A DNA stretch of 64,000 nucleotides from UBA4665 sp036388555 (GCA_036388555.1 DASVRP010000008.1:1-64000); one strand, 5' to 3'. Counted from the first letter of the stretch, positions 32,870 to 42,099 are shown. Notes: generated by a model not told the origin, from the sequence alone. Numbers and translations: made by a program.

Positions 32870-33505
32870 ATGACAATTATGACGCTTGCCCTTACTGTAA
32901 TTGCTGTATTCGCACTGCTCGTCGGCTTTGAGCTCTGGTGGCGCCGGCGCCGGGCACACGGGGAATTCAGCCGTAAGTTCATACACCTCGTGGTCGGTAG
33001 TTTCGTGGCATTCTGGCCCTGGTATCTTGACTGGCATTGGATCGTCGCGCTCAGCGCCGCATTCGTGGTGGTGGTGAGTCTATCCAAGCAGCTCGGTATC
33101 TTCCGTGCCATCCATGCCGTCGAGCGGCCGACGTGGGGCGAACTGTTCTTCGCGCTGGCGGTCGGCGTGCTGGCCTTCGTGACACACGATCCGTACATTT
33201 ATGCTGCGGCACTGCTGCACATGAGCCTGGCGGACGGCTTCGCGGCCGTCGTCGGCGTCGCCTTTGGCAAGCGCAACCAGTACACGGTGTTCGGGCACCC
33301 AAAGAGCATCGCCGGCTCGGCTACCTTCTTCGGTATCTCCCTTTTGATCCTGGCGTGGTACAAGGCTGCATCGGGCAGTACCATCGGAATCGGCACCATC
33401 CTGACCTTGTCGGCAGTCACGACCGCCATTGAGAACGCCGGCGTCAAAGGCTTGGATAACCTACTCGTCCCGCTGCTTATCGGTGTCGTCTTGATCAACC
33501 TGTGA
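32870..33505 (+). CDS. Phytol/dolichol kinase-like membrane protein
   Basis: 211 aa with about seven transmembrane segments. R-K-F-I-H-L-V-V-G in the first loop and G-H-P-K-S-I-A-G-S-A-T-F-F later match the CTP-dependent phytol kinase/dolichol kinase (VTE5/SEC59) family, which phosphorylates polyprenols. In this genome it could recycle undecaprenol or another isoprenoid. ATG 32870 or 32879 are possible; TACAAT at 32866-32871 sits 7 nt before 32879, which would make the second start leaderless. Confidence 0.75.
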   Translation: MTIMTLALTVIAVFALLVGFELWWRRRRAHGEFSRKFIHLVVGSFVAFWPWYLDWHWIVALSAAFVVVVSLSKQLGIFRAIHAVERPTWGELFFALAVGVLAFVTHDPYIYAAALLHMSLADGFAAVVGVAFGKRNQYTVFGHPKSIAGSATFFGISLLILAWYKAASGSTIGIGTILTLSAVTTAIENAGVKGLDNLLVPLLIGVVLINL

Positions 33506-33516
33506 TTGCTGTGCTG

Positions 33517-33655
33517 CGGTTTAACCTGGGTTTTTCAGAGACTAAGCGGAAGTGCAGCCGGTGTGGTGAAATGCGGAGATGCGATACTTTAGTATGCAGC
33601 TCAGGCATTTCACCCTCCGCGCGTGAACGGTCTCTGTAAAACGCAGGTCAAACCG
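33517..33655. other. Three-stage nested inverted repeat between convergent genes
   Basis: Outer arms of 26 nt (33517-33542 and 33630-33655) match at 23 of 26 positions; inside, GGTGAAATGC (33565-33574) and GCATTTCACC (33605-33614) are perfect; inside that ATACT-TT-AGTAT forms a third hairpin, and GCGGA/TCCGC can pair in the central bubble. The whole 139 nt would fold as a long bulged rod. It fills the gap between the kinase-like gene and the P-type ATPase gene. Could be a bidirectional terminator, a REP-like element or a rod-shaped RNA of 6S type; no T-run long enough for a classical terminator. Confidence 0.5.
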
Positions 33656-33657
33656 GA

Positions 33658-35496
33658 CTATTCATCGTGTCCGCCGCTATGCGCCCGCAGCGCGTTGAAT
33701 ATGACGACGACGTCGACCAGTTCCTGGATGAGGGCGCCGTAGATGGGTGGGAACTTGCCGGTGGCGAAGATGAGCATCAGGATGACGCTGAGGCCTATGC
33801 CGATCAGGATGCTCTGGCGGGCGATCTTGAAGGTGCGGTTGGCGATGGCGACGCCGGTCGCGACATGGCCGAGGTCATCGACCATGACGACGATGTCGGC
33901 CGACTCGCTGGCAGCAGTCGAGCCGCGAGCACCGAGGGCGATGCCGACATCTGAGGCGGTCAGCACCGGCGCATCGTTGACACCGTCGCCGACGAAGGCG
34001 ACCGGGCGGTCCTTGATGGCTTCCATGGCAAGTAATTTATCAGCTGGCAGGGCCTCGGAGACGACCTGGGTGATGCCGAGGTCGCTGGCGATGGCCGCCG
34101 CGGTGGCTTTGTTGTCGCCAGTGATCATCTCGAACTGCTTGATACCGAGGTGGCGCAGGCGCTCCAGCGTGTTCTTGGTCTCGGGGCGCAGCTCATCGGT
34201 GAAGGTCAGGATACCGGCCAGTTCGCCGCCGATAGAGACATAGGTCGCTGTCTGCTTGATGCTGTCAGCCCGGAAGCGGTGTGGCAGGGTGACGCCATGT
34301 TCGTCGAGCAGGCTCTTGCGGCCGACGATGACCTGCTTGCCATTGACTTGGGCCAGCATGCCGCGGCCGGATTTCTCGGTGACATGCTTGGCCTTAGGGA
34401 CTTTGACATCGCTGCCCAGGGCCGCTTCGTTGATTGCGTTGGCCAGGACATGGGTAGACGCATGCTCGAGGGCGGCAGCCAGGCCGAGGACATCGGACTC
34501 AGAATATCCATGATACGTCTGGACTTGGGCGACTTTGAGCTTTCCGGAGGTCAGGGTGCCGGTCTTGTCGAAGGCCATCGTCTTGACCTTGGCCAGGCGC
34601 TCCAGGGCGGAGCCGGTCCGGACGATGATGCCGAGCTTGCTGGCCCGGCTCATGCCACTGATGATGGCGATCGGGGCGGCCAGCAGCAGCGGGCACGGTG
34701 TCGCCACGACGATGACTTGCAAGAACCGTACGGGGTCACCGCTGACGGCCCAGACGGTGCCGGCGATAGCGAAGGCGATAAGGGTGAACGGAATACTGTA
34801 ACGGTCAGCCATACGGACGAATGGCGCCTGGCTGTGGCTGGCATTCTCGACCAGCTTGACGATCTGCTGGTACTGACTGTCGGCCGCAGCGCGGACGGCT
34901 TTGGCGGTGATGGCGCCGTCGAGGTTGACGGAGCCGCTAAGGACAAGGTCGCCTACGGTCTTCGAAAACGGCAGGCTTTCACCGGTCAAGCTGGATTCGT
35001 CGAAGCTGGCGGTACCTTCGACGATGTCGGCGTCGACCGGGGCGACTTCGCCTGGTTTGATGAGGATACGGTCGCCAATACGGACTTCGCTGGCAGCGAC
35101 GTCGATGACCTTGCGGCCGCGGACGATGTGGGCAGTCTGGGGCGCGCGGGTCAGCAGGGCATCAAGCTCGCGTTTGGAACGCCGTTCGGCGTAATCCTCG
35201 AGGGCTTCACCACCGGTGAGCATCAGGACGATGACCAGCGCCGTCCAGTATTCCTTGAGCAGTACTGACGCGACGATGGCGGTGATGGCCAGCAGGTCGA
35301 TGCCGTAGGTACCGTGTCTGATATCCTGGTACATCGAATGGACCAGCGGCAGGGCGGCTGCCAGTGACACGGTAATCAATACGATGTGGGCGGCGCCATC
35401 CTGGCCGGCAAGGTCGAGTACGAGCGCCGCGACGGCAGCTATGAGAGTCAGCGCGAATAATTTGTAGTGACGTGCAAATGAGAAAATTTTTTTCAT
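33658..35496 (-). CDS. Heavy-metal P1B-type ATPase
   Basis: 612 aa. No N-terminal metal-binding domain; transmembrane helices at about 9-45, 55-110, then actuator domain with T-G-E-S, transmembrane T-P-C-P-L-L-L-A metal motif, phosphorylation site D-K-T-G-T-L-T, nucleotide-binding domain, G-D-G-V-N-D-A-P and two final helices. P1B ATPases export transition metals. The TPC motif differs from CPC/CPH (Cu) and SPC, and the usual H-P of the nucleotide domain reads T-H-V. Metal unknown. ATG 35496 follows minus-strand TATAAT (35511-35506) by 9 nt. Confidence 0.88.
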   Translation of the reverse strand: MKKIFSFARHYKLFALTLIAAVAALVLDLAGQDGAAHIVLITVSLAAALPLVHSMYQDIRHGTYGIDLLAITAIVASVLLKEYWTALVIVLMLTGGEALEDYAERRSKRELDALLTRAPQTAHIVRGRKVIDVAASEVRIGDRILIKPGEVAPVDADIVEGTASFDESSLTGESLPFSKTVGDLVLSGSVNLDGAITAKAVRAAADSQYQQIVKLVENASHSQAPFVRMADRYSIPFTLIAFAIAGTVWAVSGDPVRFLQVIVVATPCPLLLAAPIAIISGMSRASKLGIIVRTGSALERLAKVKTMAFDKTGTLTSGKLKVAQVQTYHGYSESDVLGLAAALEHASTHVLANAINEAALGSDVKVPKAKHVTEKSGRGMLAQVNGKQVIVGRKSLLDEHGVTLPHRFRADSIKQTATYVSIGGELAGILTFTDELRPETKNTLERLRHLGIKQFEMITGDNKATAAAIASDLGITQVVSEALPADKLLAMEAIKDRPVAFVGDGVNDAPVLTASDVGIALGARGSTAASESADIVVMVDDLGHVATGVAIANRTFKIARQSILIGIGLSVILMLIFATGKFPPIYGALIQELVDVVVIFNALRAHSGGHDE

Positions 35497-35600
35497 ACCC
35501 TGACGATTATAATGGAAAGCGCGCCGTAACAGTAGTGGCACGGTTTTCTGCTCGGCGCGGCCGTATCCGCGGCCAGGACGTCAGGAGTTGTCGCTTATGC

Positions 35601-35629
35601 TTGCAATATTAGGACTGATGTTATACAAT
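35601..35629 (+). promoter_or_regulatory. Near-leaderless promoter of the DUF2238-like gene
   Basis: TTGCAA (35601-35606), 17-bp spacer, TACAAT (35624-35629), then 9 nt to ATG 35639. The spacing excludes the upstream ATG at 35588 as translation start. Confidence 0.5.
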
Positions 35630-35638
35630 AAAACGATC

Positions 35639-36322
35639 ATGAGTGCTCCAGCTCACCCGGCTAAATCATTTAAGATATCCAGGACGGCAACATTCCTGCT
35701 TCGGACCGCCCTGGTCGTCGCTGCCATACTAGCGGTCGTGACTGGACGCTGGTCGGCTTTGTTCATCAGCCTTGGTACGCTCGGCCTGACCTTTGTGCCG
35801 CAGGTGCTGGCCAGCCGCGTCAATGTCAAGCTGCCACTGCAGTTCGAGTTCGCCATCACCGCCTTCCTGTATACCTCGATGTTCCTGGGAGAGGTCGGTG
35901 ATTATTACGAAAAATTCTGGTGGTGGGACGTCGTCCTGCACACCGGCTCGGCCTTCGCCTTCGGTTTTGCCGGCTTCCTGCTGCTCTATCTTATGGTCAA
36001 CCGCAACAAACTGAAGGCCAGCCCGTTCCTGATTTCGTTCTTCGCGTTCACTTTCGCCGTAGCGATCGGTGCGCTCTGGGAACTGTTCGAATACTTTATG
36101 GACTCGACCTTCGGCACCAATATGCTCAAAAGCGGACTCCGTGATACCATGGCAGACCTGATCGTCGACACCATCGGCGCCGCCACGGCATCAGTCATCG
36201 GATATATCTATCTGAAATTCAGCGTCCACGACCCGTTCGACGCCCTGATCGGCTGGTTCGTCCAGGCAAACCCGCGTTTCAAGCATCTGCAGCGGCTCCA
36301 CAAATCGCATAGCCGCAAGTAG
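35639..36322 (+). CDS. DUF2238/YjdF-like integral membrane protein
   Basis: 227 aa, about six transmembrane helices. The W-W-W-D-V-V-L-H-T-G-S motif followed by G-A-L-W-E-L-F-E-Y and the late D-T-I-x-D-x-x-V-D-T-I-G-A segment match the DUF2238 family of unknown function. Basic, His/Arg-rich cytoplasmic C-terminus. No operon partner. Confidence 0.7.
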   Translation: MSAPAHPAKSFKISRTATFLLRTALVVAAILAVVTGRWSALFISLGTLGLTFVPQVLASRVNVKLPLQFEFAITAFLYTSMFLGEVGDYYEKFWWWDVVLHTGSAFAFGFAGFLLLYLMVNRNKLKASPFLISFFAFTFAVAIGALWELFEYFMDSTFGTNMLKSGLRDTMADLIVDTIGAATASVIGYIYLKFSVHDPFDALIGWFVQANPRFKHLQRLHKSHSRK

Positions 36323-36391
36323 CCAGTTAATTTTCTCGCTACAGAATGTTTACTAAATTTATATTCTGGGTACATAATCCAGGAGACTGCA

Positions 36392-37660
36392 ATGGCTGAG
36401 ATGGTTAAGGGCGCTGGCGCCTACGAGATTGACAAGGGATACAGGCTGGAGAAGGTAGCGGATGGCATCAGCTATCCGAGCAACATCGCCTTCAGTCCGG
36501 CCGGGCAGCTGTTCTATACGGAGGCCGGATTCACGTATCCGTTCATATACAAGAAATCACGCATTATCTGGCTGACTGACAGCGGCGAGAATAAGGTTGT
36601 CGCCGAAGGCTTCAATGGACCATTGGTCGGGCTGACCTGGCATGATGATGGCTTCCTGGTGACGCACCGTGGAACATTCTCGCGGGTGGAGCTTGATGGC
36701 ACACGGACCGACCTGATCAGCGACCTGCCATCGTACGGCGACCATCACACCGATCATATCGTCATCCGGGATGGTAAAGTCTACTTCGGGCAAGGTACGA
36801 TCACGAATTCCAGTGTTGTCGGCAAGGACAGCCTGGCGTTCTTCGGCTGGCTGGCGAAACATCAGGACGGTCACGATACGCCGGGGCATGACATCGTGCT
36901 GAGCGGCGCCAATTATGAGACAATCAATCCGCTGAAACCGACTGAGAAAGTTACGACCGGCCCGTTCCTCCCGATCGGGACACCGGCCAAGAAGGGTCAG
37001 GTCATCAAGGGCCAGTTGAAGTCCAACGGCGTCGTCTACCGTTGCAACCCTGACGGCAGCGACCTGGAAGTCTACGCCTGGGGCTTCCGGCATCCGTACG
37101 GCATGACGCTCGACAAGGCGACTGGCAAGATATATGTACTCGACCAGGGTGCCGACAAGCGTGGCAGCCGGCCGGTCGAATCACCGGAAGCGCTGTATGA
37201 ATTGAAGCAGGACGCCTGGTATGGCTGGCCGGATTACCTGGCGGGCAAACCGATCACTGAACTGCAAGCCGACTCGGAGTTCGCGATGGCGGAGCATCCA
37301 CCGCATGAGAAACCGCTCAAGACATTCGAAGAGCATTCCAGTTGCTGCACTGTGGAACTATCGACCAGCGACCACTTCGGTTACAAGGGACAGGCGTTCA
37401 TATCCGAGTACGGGTCTGAAGCGCCGTTCACGACCGGCGGCAAGCCGCTCGGTGCGGGACGCCGTGTCACGCGGCTCGATCTCGGGACCATGACCGAGCA
37501 TCCGTTCTTCGAGAGTAAGACCATCGGCGTCATCGGCGACGGTCCGAACCGGCCGGTCGCCGCCAAATTCTCGCCGGACGGCGAGACGCTGTACATCCTG
37601 GACCACGGCATCCGGACGGTGCCGAAGAGCGGCAGCCTCTGGAAAATTACCCGGACCTGA
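36392..37660 (+). CDS. Glucose/sorbosone dehydrogenase-like beta-propeller protein
   Basis: 422 aa. Six-bladed propeller pattern: I-S-Y-P-S-N-I-A-F-S-P-x-G, G-F-R-H-P-Y-G-M-T-L-D, Y-V-L-D-Q-G and F-S-P-D-G-E-T-L-Y-I-L-D-H-G repeats, as in the GSDH/L-sorbosone dehydrogenase group. Classical members are periplasmic and bind PQQ; this one has no visible signal peptide, so cofactor and place are doubtful. AGGAGA ribosome-binding site. Followed 3 bp later by a VTT-domain gene. Confidence 0.7.
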   Translation: MAEMVKGAGAYEIDKGYRLEKVADGISYPSNIAFSPAGQLFYTEAGFTYPFIYKKSRIIWLTDSGENKVVAEGFNGPLVGLTWHDDGFLVTHRGTFSRVELDGTRTDLISDLPSYGDHHTDHIVIRDGKVYFGQGTITNSSVVGKDSLAFFGWLAKHQDGHDTPGHDIVLSGANYETINPLKPTEKVTTGPFLPIGTPAKKGQVIKGQLKSNGVVYRCNPDGSDLEVYAWGFRHPYGMTLDKATGKIYVLDQGADKRGSRPVESPEALYELKQDAWYGWPDYLAGKPITELQADSEFAMAEHPPHEKPLKTFEEHSSCCTVELSTSDHFGYKGQAFISEYGSEAPFTTGGKPLGAGRRVTRLDLGTMTEHPFFESKTIGVIGDGPNRPVAAKFSPDGETLYILDHGIRTVPKSGSLWKITRT

Positions 37661-37663
37661 GGC

Positions 37664-38302
37664 ATGAAAAGGTTCTGGATCTTACTCGCAGTGGTGGCGC
37701 TATTATTCCTGGTGCTGTTCGGTATAGCTGAAGCCCTGCACATCCCGCTGCTGACCGATCCGCTACCGCAGCTTTCGGCCGGCGGCGCTGCGGCTATGCT
37801 GATAGGGGTCGGATTGCTGATCATCGATGTCATCTTGCCGGTACCGTCCAGCGTGGTGATGACCGCGCATGGCGCACTGTTCGGGATCTTAGCTGGGGCA
37901 GCGTTGTCGCTCCTCGGGCGGATGGGCAGCTTCTCGCTCGGATATTATCTCGGGCGGCACTCGACGAAGTTGGTGCGGAGATTCATTGGTGCCGACGAGT
38001 TACGGCGTGCTAGCACATTCATCGATAGGCACGGCACTATGGCTATCATCGGCAGCCGACCGCTACCTATCCTGTCGGAGACAGTATCGATCGCCAGCGG
38101 CATCGGAGGTATGCCGTTTATGAAGTCCCTGCTGGCTGCTGTAACCGGATCGCTGCCCGAGGCTGCATTGTTCGCTTACGCCGGTGCGATAGCAGGGACG
38201 TTCGTCTCTACCGCCTACGTTTTCCTGGGAGTGGTCGTACTCATGCTGATATTCTGGTCTATCGGCAATAGTAAGCCGGAAACGTCAGGACGAACCGGCT
38301 GA
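37664..38302 (+). CDS. VTT/DedA-family membrane protein
   Basis: 212 aa. Transmembrane helices at about 5-25, 42-62, 68-100, 150-170 and 180-205; the central P-x-P-S-S-V-V-M-T-A-H-G-A-L-F-G and G-R-x-x-S-x-x-L-G-Y-x-L-G-R pattern with R-P-L-P-I-L-S-E is the VTT domain. DedA/VTT proteins flip lipids, including undecaprenyl phosphate in some bacteria. Co-transcribed with the propeller gene. Confidence 0.8.
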   Translation: MKRFWILLAVVALLFLVLFGIAEALHIPLLTDPLPQLSAGGAAAMLIGVGLLIIDVILPVPSSVVMTAHGALFGILAGAALSLLGRMGSFSLGYYLGRHSTKLVRRFIGADELRRASTFIDRHGTMAIIGSRPLPILSETVSIASGIGGMPFMKSLLAAVTGSLPEAALFAYAGAIAGTFVSTAYVFLGVVVLMLIFWSIGNSKPETSGRTG

Positions 38303-38311
38303 AGCTACTGC

Positions 38312-39421
38312 TTACGGAGTGGACCTGATCGAGAACGTATCAGCGAAACTACCGCCTCCTGAGCGTAGATATTGGGCGGACAGCTGCGTGTCGGACACGG
38401 TGTACTTGGTGATTCCGAACGTCGTGCTATCCATCTTTGCAAAATAGCCGGCTTCAGAATCTGATGCGCTTGTAGCGTAAAAGCCACGGCCGAACTCGCC
38501 GTTGATGATAATGACCGGCCCGGCACCCTTGGTGTATATGCCATCGCTGCCACTGTCAGCGATGCAGGCCTGGTTAGTGCTGTTCGTCGTGATGCACTTC
38601 AGGGCGTGGCTGCGCTGGTAATTGTGGTCATGGCTCTGCAGGACGAGATCAACCCGTTTGTTTATGAGCAGGTTCATGATATCGGTGCCGATCTCGCAGA
38701 CCTTGCTGCCGACGCTGATGCAGTTCTTGTGCATGCCGACGACGATCCATCTGATGCCGGCGGCCCGGGCGGAATCGATGGCGTTCTGCGTGAACGTATA
38801 GCCAGCACCACCGACGTTGTAATCGATGTTCATCGAACCTCTAACGCCGGGCGCGATCATGATGAAGCGAGCTAGTGGCGCCTGCTGCGGGTAGTTGAAA
38901 TAATACTGTTTGCCATAATCACCGGTCAGCGCACCGAGTGTGAACGGGCAGTGCTGGCGATACAGGTCGATATTGCCGCCAGCACTCTCACCGGTATCGT
39001 GGTTGCCTGCCAGGATCTCGACATCGTTGAACTTGCTTTTGAATGTCCCGCACCAGTTGTCCTCCGAGCCAGCGGCATATGACATGTCACCGAGGGCGAT
39101 ATAGAATTTCGAGCCTGACCCTGCGACCATGTCCATGCTGCGCAGGCTCTCGGTGCCGTATCCATGGTCACCGGCGGCGGTAAATGCGAAGCTTTGGCTG
39201 GACGAGGCCGATCCAAACTTGGTGTACCTGCCGCCTGAGGCTGATGTGTCATCAGCGGAGCTGGCCGGCGCCGTGGCTGTGCCGGACTCGGGCTCGAGTG
39301 CGACACTGTCTCCGGCAGCTTTGGAGTACTGGAAAGCCAGGACGCCGATGGCGGCGAATGCAACTAGGATCATCAGTATGATTACTGTCCAGCGGTTGAT
39401 TGAGTTTAGTCTTCCGAGCAT
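38312..39421 (-). CDS. Secreted calcineurin-like phosphoesterase
   Basis: 369 aa. N-terminal membrane anchor (about 12-32), Ser/Thr-rich linker (40-75), then a metallophosphoesterase with A-A-G-D-H-G, L-G-D-M-S-Y, G-N-H-D, G-M-H-K and S-H-D-H-N-Y-Q-R, all metal-ligand motifs present. Architecture resembles purple acid phosphatase-like secreted enzymes. Convergent with the VTT gene (10-bp gap). Four Cys suggest disulfides outside the cell. Confidence 0.85.
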   Translation of the reverse strand: MLGRLNSINRWTVIILMILVAFAAIGVLAFQYSKAAGDSVALEPESGTATAPASSADDTSASGGRYTKFGSASSSQSFAFTAAGDHGYGTESLRSMDMVAGSGSKFYIALGDMSYAAGSEDNWCGTFKSKFNDVEILAGNHDTGESAGGNIDLYRQHCPFTLGALTGDYGKQYYFNYPQQAPLARFIMIAPGVRGSMNIDYNVGGAGYTFTQNAIDSARAAGIRWIVVGMHKNCISVGSKVCEIGTDIMNLLINKRVDLVLQSHDHNYQRSHALKCITTNSTNQACIADSGSDGIYTKGAGPVIIINGEFGRGFYATSASDSEAGYFAKMDSTTFGITKYTVSDTQLSAQYLRSGGGSFADTFSIRSTP

Positions 39422-39481
39422 AGCTTTCGTAGGGTCAGGTGATAGTAGTTGAGCTTATTGTATACCAAACTGGTGTGGATC

Positions 39482-40318
39482 CTAGGTAGCCGCGATGGTG
39501 CCGGTGGCGACAAGCAACAGGACGACGCATCCAAGCACGACCCGGTAGGCGATGAACAGCGAGTAGCTGTGGCCGGCGATATATTTCAGCAGCCAGGCCA
39601 CGGCGACGTAGGCAACGACGAAACTTGTTGCTGCGGCGATGATGGTAGCCGGCCAACCGACGCCGTTGCTGATGTTGTTGAACTCGGTGACAGACTGCAG
39701 CGCTCCGGCCGCGACAAGTGCCGGGATTGATAAGAAGAACGAAAGCTTGGTCACCGTCACGCGGTCGAGGCCGCGCAGCAGGCCGGCTGACATGGTGGCG
39801 CCGGAGCGCGAAACGCCTGGAATGAGGGCCAGGCACTGGGTGATGCCGATGATCAACGTATCCTTCCAGGTGACGGAGGCTTCGGTGCGGTCCTGTGTGC
39901 CCTTGTGGTCGGCGTACCACATGACGGCGCTCCAAAGCAGCAAAGCTGAGCCGACGAACCACAGGCTGCGCAGCACCGTTTCGATCTCATCCTTGAATGT
40001 CAGCCCGACGATAGCGATCGGTAGTGAGCCGAGTATGATAGCCCAGCCGTAGCGGTAGCCGCGTTCATTCCGGTGTTCGGTGCGGAAGACGCCGCGCAGG
40101 AAGGCCGAGACGATGCCGATGATATCCTTACGGAAATACAGGAGCGTCGCCAGGACGGCGCCGACCTGGATGATGGCGGTAAAGGCGGTGATGTCAGGGT
40201 CGTCGATCGAGTAGCCCATCAGCTTCTCGGCGATGGTCAGGTGGCCGGTGCTGGAGATGGGCAGGAATTCGGTGATGCCTTCGATAAAACCGAGGAGGAG
40301 TGCTTGCCAAAGGTCCAT
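39482..40318 (-). CDS. uppP: Undecaprenyl-diphosphatase UppP/BacA
   Basis: 278 aa polytopic protein. F-I-E-G-I-T-E-F-L-P-I-S-S-T-G-H-L near the N-terminus and I-P-G-V-S-R-S-G-A-T near residue 165 are the catalytic signatures. Recycles C55-PP for peptidoglycan and surface polysaccharide. ATG 40318 lies 7 nt after minus-strand TATACT (40331-40326), preceded by TG (extended -10), so leaderless. Confidence 0.96.
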   Translation of the reverse strand: MDLWQALLLGFIEGITEFLPISSTGHLTIAEKLMGYSIDDPDITAFTAIIQVGAVLATLLYFRKDIIGIVSAFLRGVFRTEHRNERGYRYGWAIILGSLPIAIVGLTFKDEIETVLRSLWFVGSALLLWSAVMWYADHKGTQDRTEASVTWKDTLIIGITQCLALIPGVSRSGATMSAGLLRGLDRVTVTKLSFFLSIPALVAAGALQSVTEFNNISNGVGWPATIIAAATSFVVAYVAVAWLLKYIAGHSYSLFIAYRVVLGCVVLLLVATGTIAAT

Positions 40319-40384
40319 TACTGGCAGTATAACAAAACTCGTATCAATAATACCGAAGACTTAGCAAGGATATGCTTCCGCGGG

Positions 40385-41644
40385 TTACGCCGGAGTGCTT
40401 CGCTCGGGTGATTTCCACGTAAATTCGTTGCGCTGGATGCTCTGCTTCAGTTTGGGCAGCAGTATCAGGGCTTTGATCAGCGCATAGTATTCGGCGAATG
40501 TCAGGACGAACATCATGAAGTACATCAACGGGCTGAGCAGACTTAACCGCAGTTTCGACCGGAATGACAGATGCAGCGATGACCAGATGTTCAGTATGAC
40601 GTATGTCGACATGACGATGATGGCCGTGACGAGGGTCAGCGTATCCCCGAACGCAACTGCCAGGTAGATGAACCAGGCGATGATCAGCGGTTCGAACAGG
40701 AACATCATATCCTGGAATATCGAGAATGGAAGCATGAACCAGCTGACGATCCTGGAGTGGCGGGCGTCCTTTGAGAAGAAGTACGGCCGGTTCTTCAGAT
40801 ATGTCTGGTTCCGCCCGTATTTCCAGCGGTAGCGCTGCCGCATCAGGGCTCCGAGGGAATGGACTGCTTCGGTGTAGACGATGCTGTCGGCAGCGAAAAC
40901 GATCTTTTCGCGCTTGGATTTGTTGACGAGGATCTTGAAGGTGAGGTCGATATCCTCGGTCATCGTGTTGGTATCGTAGTACGAGACCTTCTGGAGCATA
41001 CTGCGGCGGAACATCGAACCTATACCGCCGATGATATATTCGGCCCCCCACTGCGCCTGGCCGCGCTTCATGTGATAACAGACGATGTATTCGAAGCGCT
41101 GGATGAGTGACAGCAGCGTACTGTCCTCGATGACGTTGACATTGCTCGACAGTGCCAGGACCTGCCTGTCCCTGAAATGGGCTACTGCATGAGATAGAGA
41201 GTCTGGCAGCAGGTACGAGTCGGCGTCCAGGCACATGATGAGTTCGCCCCTCGCATGACGCTGTATGGCGTAGTTTAACACCGATGCTTTGCCCCGGTTG
41301 GGGCGTCGTATCAGGCGGATCCGGCAGCGGTCACGGTGCGTGCGGCGGAAGCGTCTGACCGCTTGTGCCGTGCTGTCGGTGGAGCCGTCGTCTGCGATGA
41401 TGACTTCCAGCTTCGAGGCTGGATACTTAGTATTGTAGAGTGAATCGAGGGTCCGGACGATGACCCGCTCTTCGTTATGGGCGGGTACGACGATGGTGAC
41501 GGTCGGGAACCTGGTGCTTTGGCGGCCGGGCTTGCGGCCGGCGGCTTTGATGGTGTGGATGTCGCTGCTGATGAGATAGGCCGCCATCCGGATGAGGTTC
41601 AGTATGCCGGCGACGATGACAAGGTAGAACAGGAAATCATTCAT
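40385..41644 (-). CDS. Processive family 2 glycosyltransferase
   Basis: 419 aa. One N-terminal transmembrane helix, GT-A catalytic domain (about 45-280) with V-P-A-H-N-E-E, D-D-G-S-T-D, C-L-D-A-D-S, T-E-D-I-D-L and the product-binding R-Q-R-Y-R-W (Q/R-x-x-R-W), then three to four C-terminal transmembrane helices. This is the layout of hyaluronan, PNAG or cellulose synthase-like polymerases. It follows a 65-aa membrane protein gene by 15 bp. Sugar specificity unknown. Confidence 0.88.
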   Translation of the reverse strand: MNDFLFYLVIVAGILNLIRMAAYLISSDIHTIKAAGRKPGRQSTRFPTVTIVVPAHNEERVIVRTLDSLYNTKYPASKLEVIIADDGSTDSTAQAVRRFRRTHRDRCRIRLIRRPNRGKASVLNYAIQRHARGELIMCLDADSYLLPDSLSHAVAHFRDRQVLALSSNVNVIEDSTLLSLIQRFEYIVCYHMKRGQAQWGAEYIIGGIGSMFRRSMLQKVSYYDTNTMTEDIDLTFKILVNKSKREKIVFAADSIVYTEAVHSLGALMRQRYRWKYGRNQTYLKNRPYFFSKDARHSRIVSWFMLPFSIFQDMMFLFEPLIIAWFIYLAVAFGDTLTLVTAIIVMSTYVILNIWSSLHLSFRSKLRLSLLSPLMYFMMFVLTFAEYYALIKALILLPKLKQSIQRNEFTWKSPERSTPA

Positions 41645-41659
41645 GCGAGCGATGCGAAG

Positions 41660-41857
41660 TTACCGCTTTGCGCGGACAACTATCCTGGTGATGGTGAAAC
41701 TTGTCATGACGGCAGCAGCCGCAAGCGCCGTGAAGGCGATGAGCAGTTGCAGGGCAGGGTTATGGCTGTTCGCCGCGTAAAGTCCGACTCCCACGCCAGA
41801 GGTGAGGGCCATGCCGAACAGTTTTGGTGCTTTTGATTCCATAGTCGTGCCTTTCAT
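41660..41857 (-). CDS. Small two-helix membrane protein
   Basis: 65 aa (60 if started at the second Met, 41842). Two hydrophobic segments at about 13-30 and 36-58 and a basic C-terminal tail. Minus-strand TATAAT (41871-41866) lies 8 nt before ATG 41857. Immediately upstream of the glycosyltransferase in the same direction, so it may assist that polymerase; this is inference from position. Confidence 0.5.
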   Translation of the reverse strand: MKGTTMESKAPKLFGMALTSGVGVGLYAANSHNPALQLLIAFTALAAAAVMTSFTITRIVVRAKR

Positions 41858-41986
41858 GTCCCACCATTATATTGCTGTGTTTAAACATAAACTTTACAGA
41901 TATATAAAATACTGAAAGAGTGATAGTCTTATGACACTATTAATACGCGGTAATGTGATTATTGTCAAACAAACGGTAAAAATAAA

Positions 41987-42009
41987 AAAGACACCATAAT
42001 GGTGTCTTT
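41987..42009 (-). terminator. tRNA-His terminator
   Basis: AAAGACACC (41987-41995) and GGTGTCTTT (42001-42009), 5-nt loop; on the minus strand it is followed by a T-rich run. Twelve bases downstream of the tRNA-His 3' end. Confidence 0.8.
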
Positions 42010-42021
42010 CAGTAAGCTTCC

Positions 42022-42099
42022 TGGGGCGAATGATGGGGATTGAACCCACTGCCTCCTGCGCCACAAGCAGGCGCTCTAACCAATTGAGCTACATCCGCC
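42022..42099 (-). tRNA. tRNA-His (anticodon GTG)
   Basis: 78 nt including CCA and the extra G-1 that pairs with C73 (8-bp acceptor GGCGGATG/CATTCGCC), diagnostic for histidine. Anticodon loop TTGTGGC, stem CCTGC/GCAGG. T-arm CAGTGGG-TTCAATC-CCC region intact. Confidence 0.95.

Noticed and set aside
34150..35268. Long open frame (372 codons) opposite the P-type ATPase gene
   Set aside because: It lies entirely antisense to a gene with all P1B motifs, has no promoter or ribosome-binding site, and its composition is that of a complementary-strand shadow in GC-rich coding DNA.
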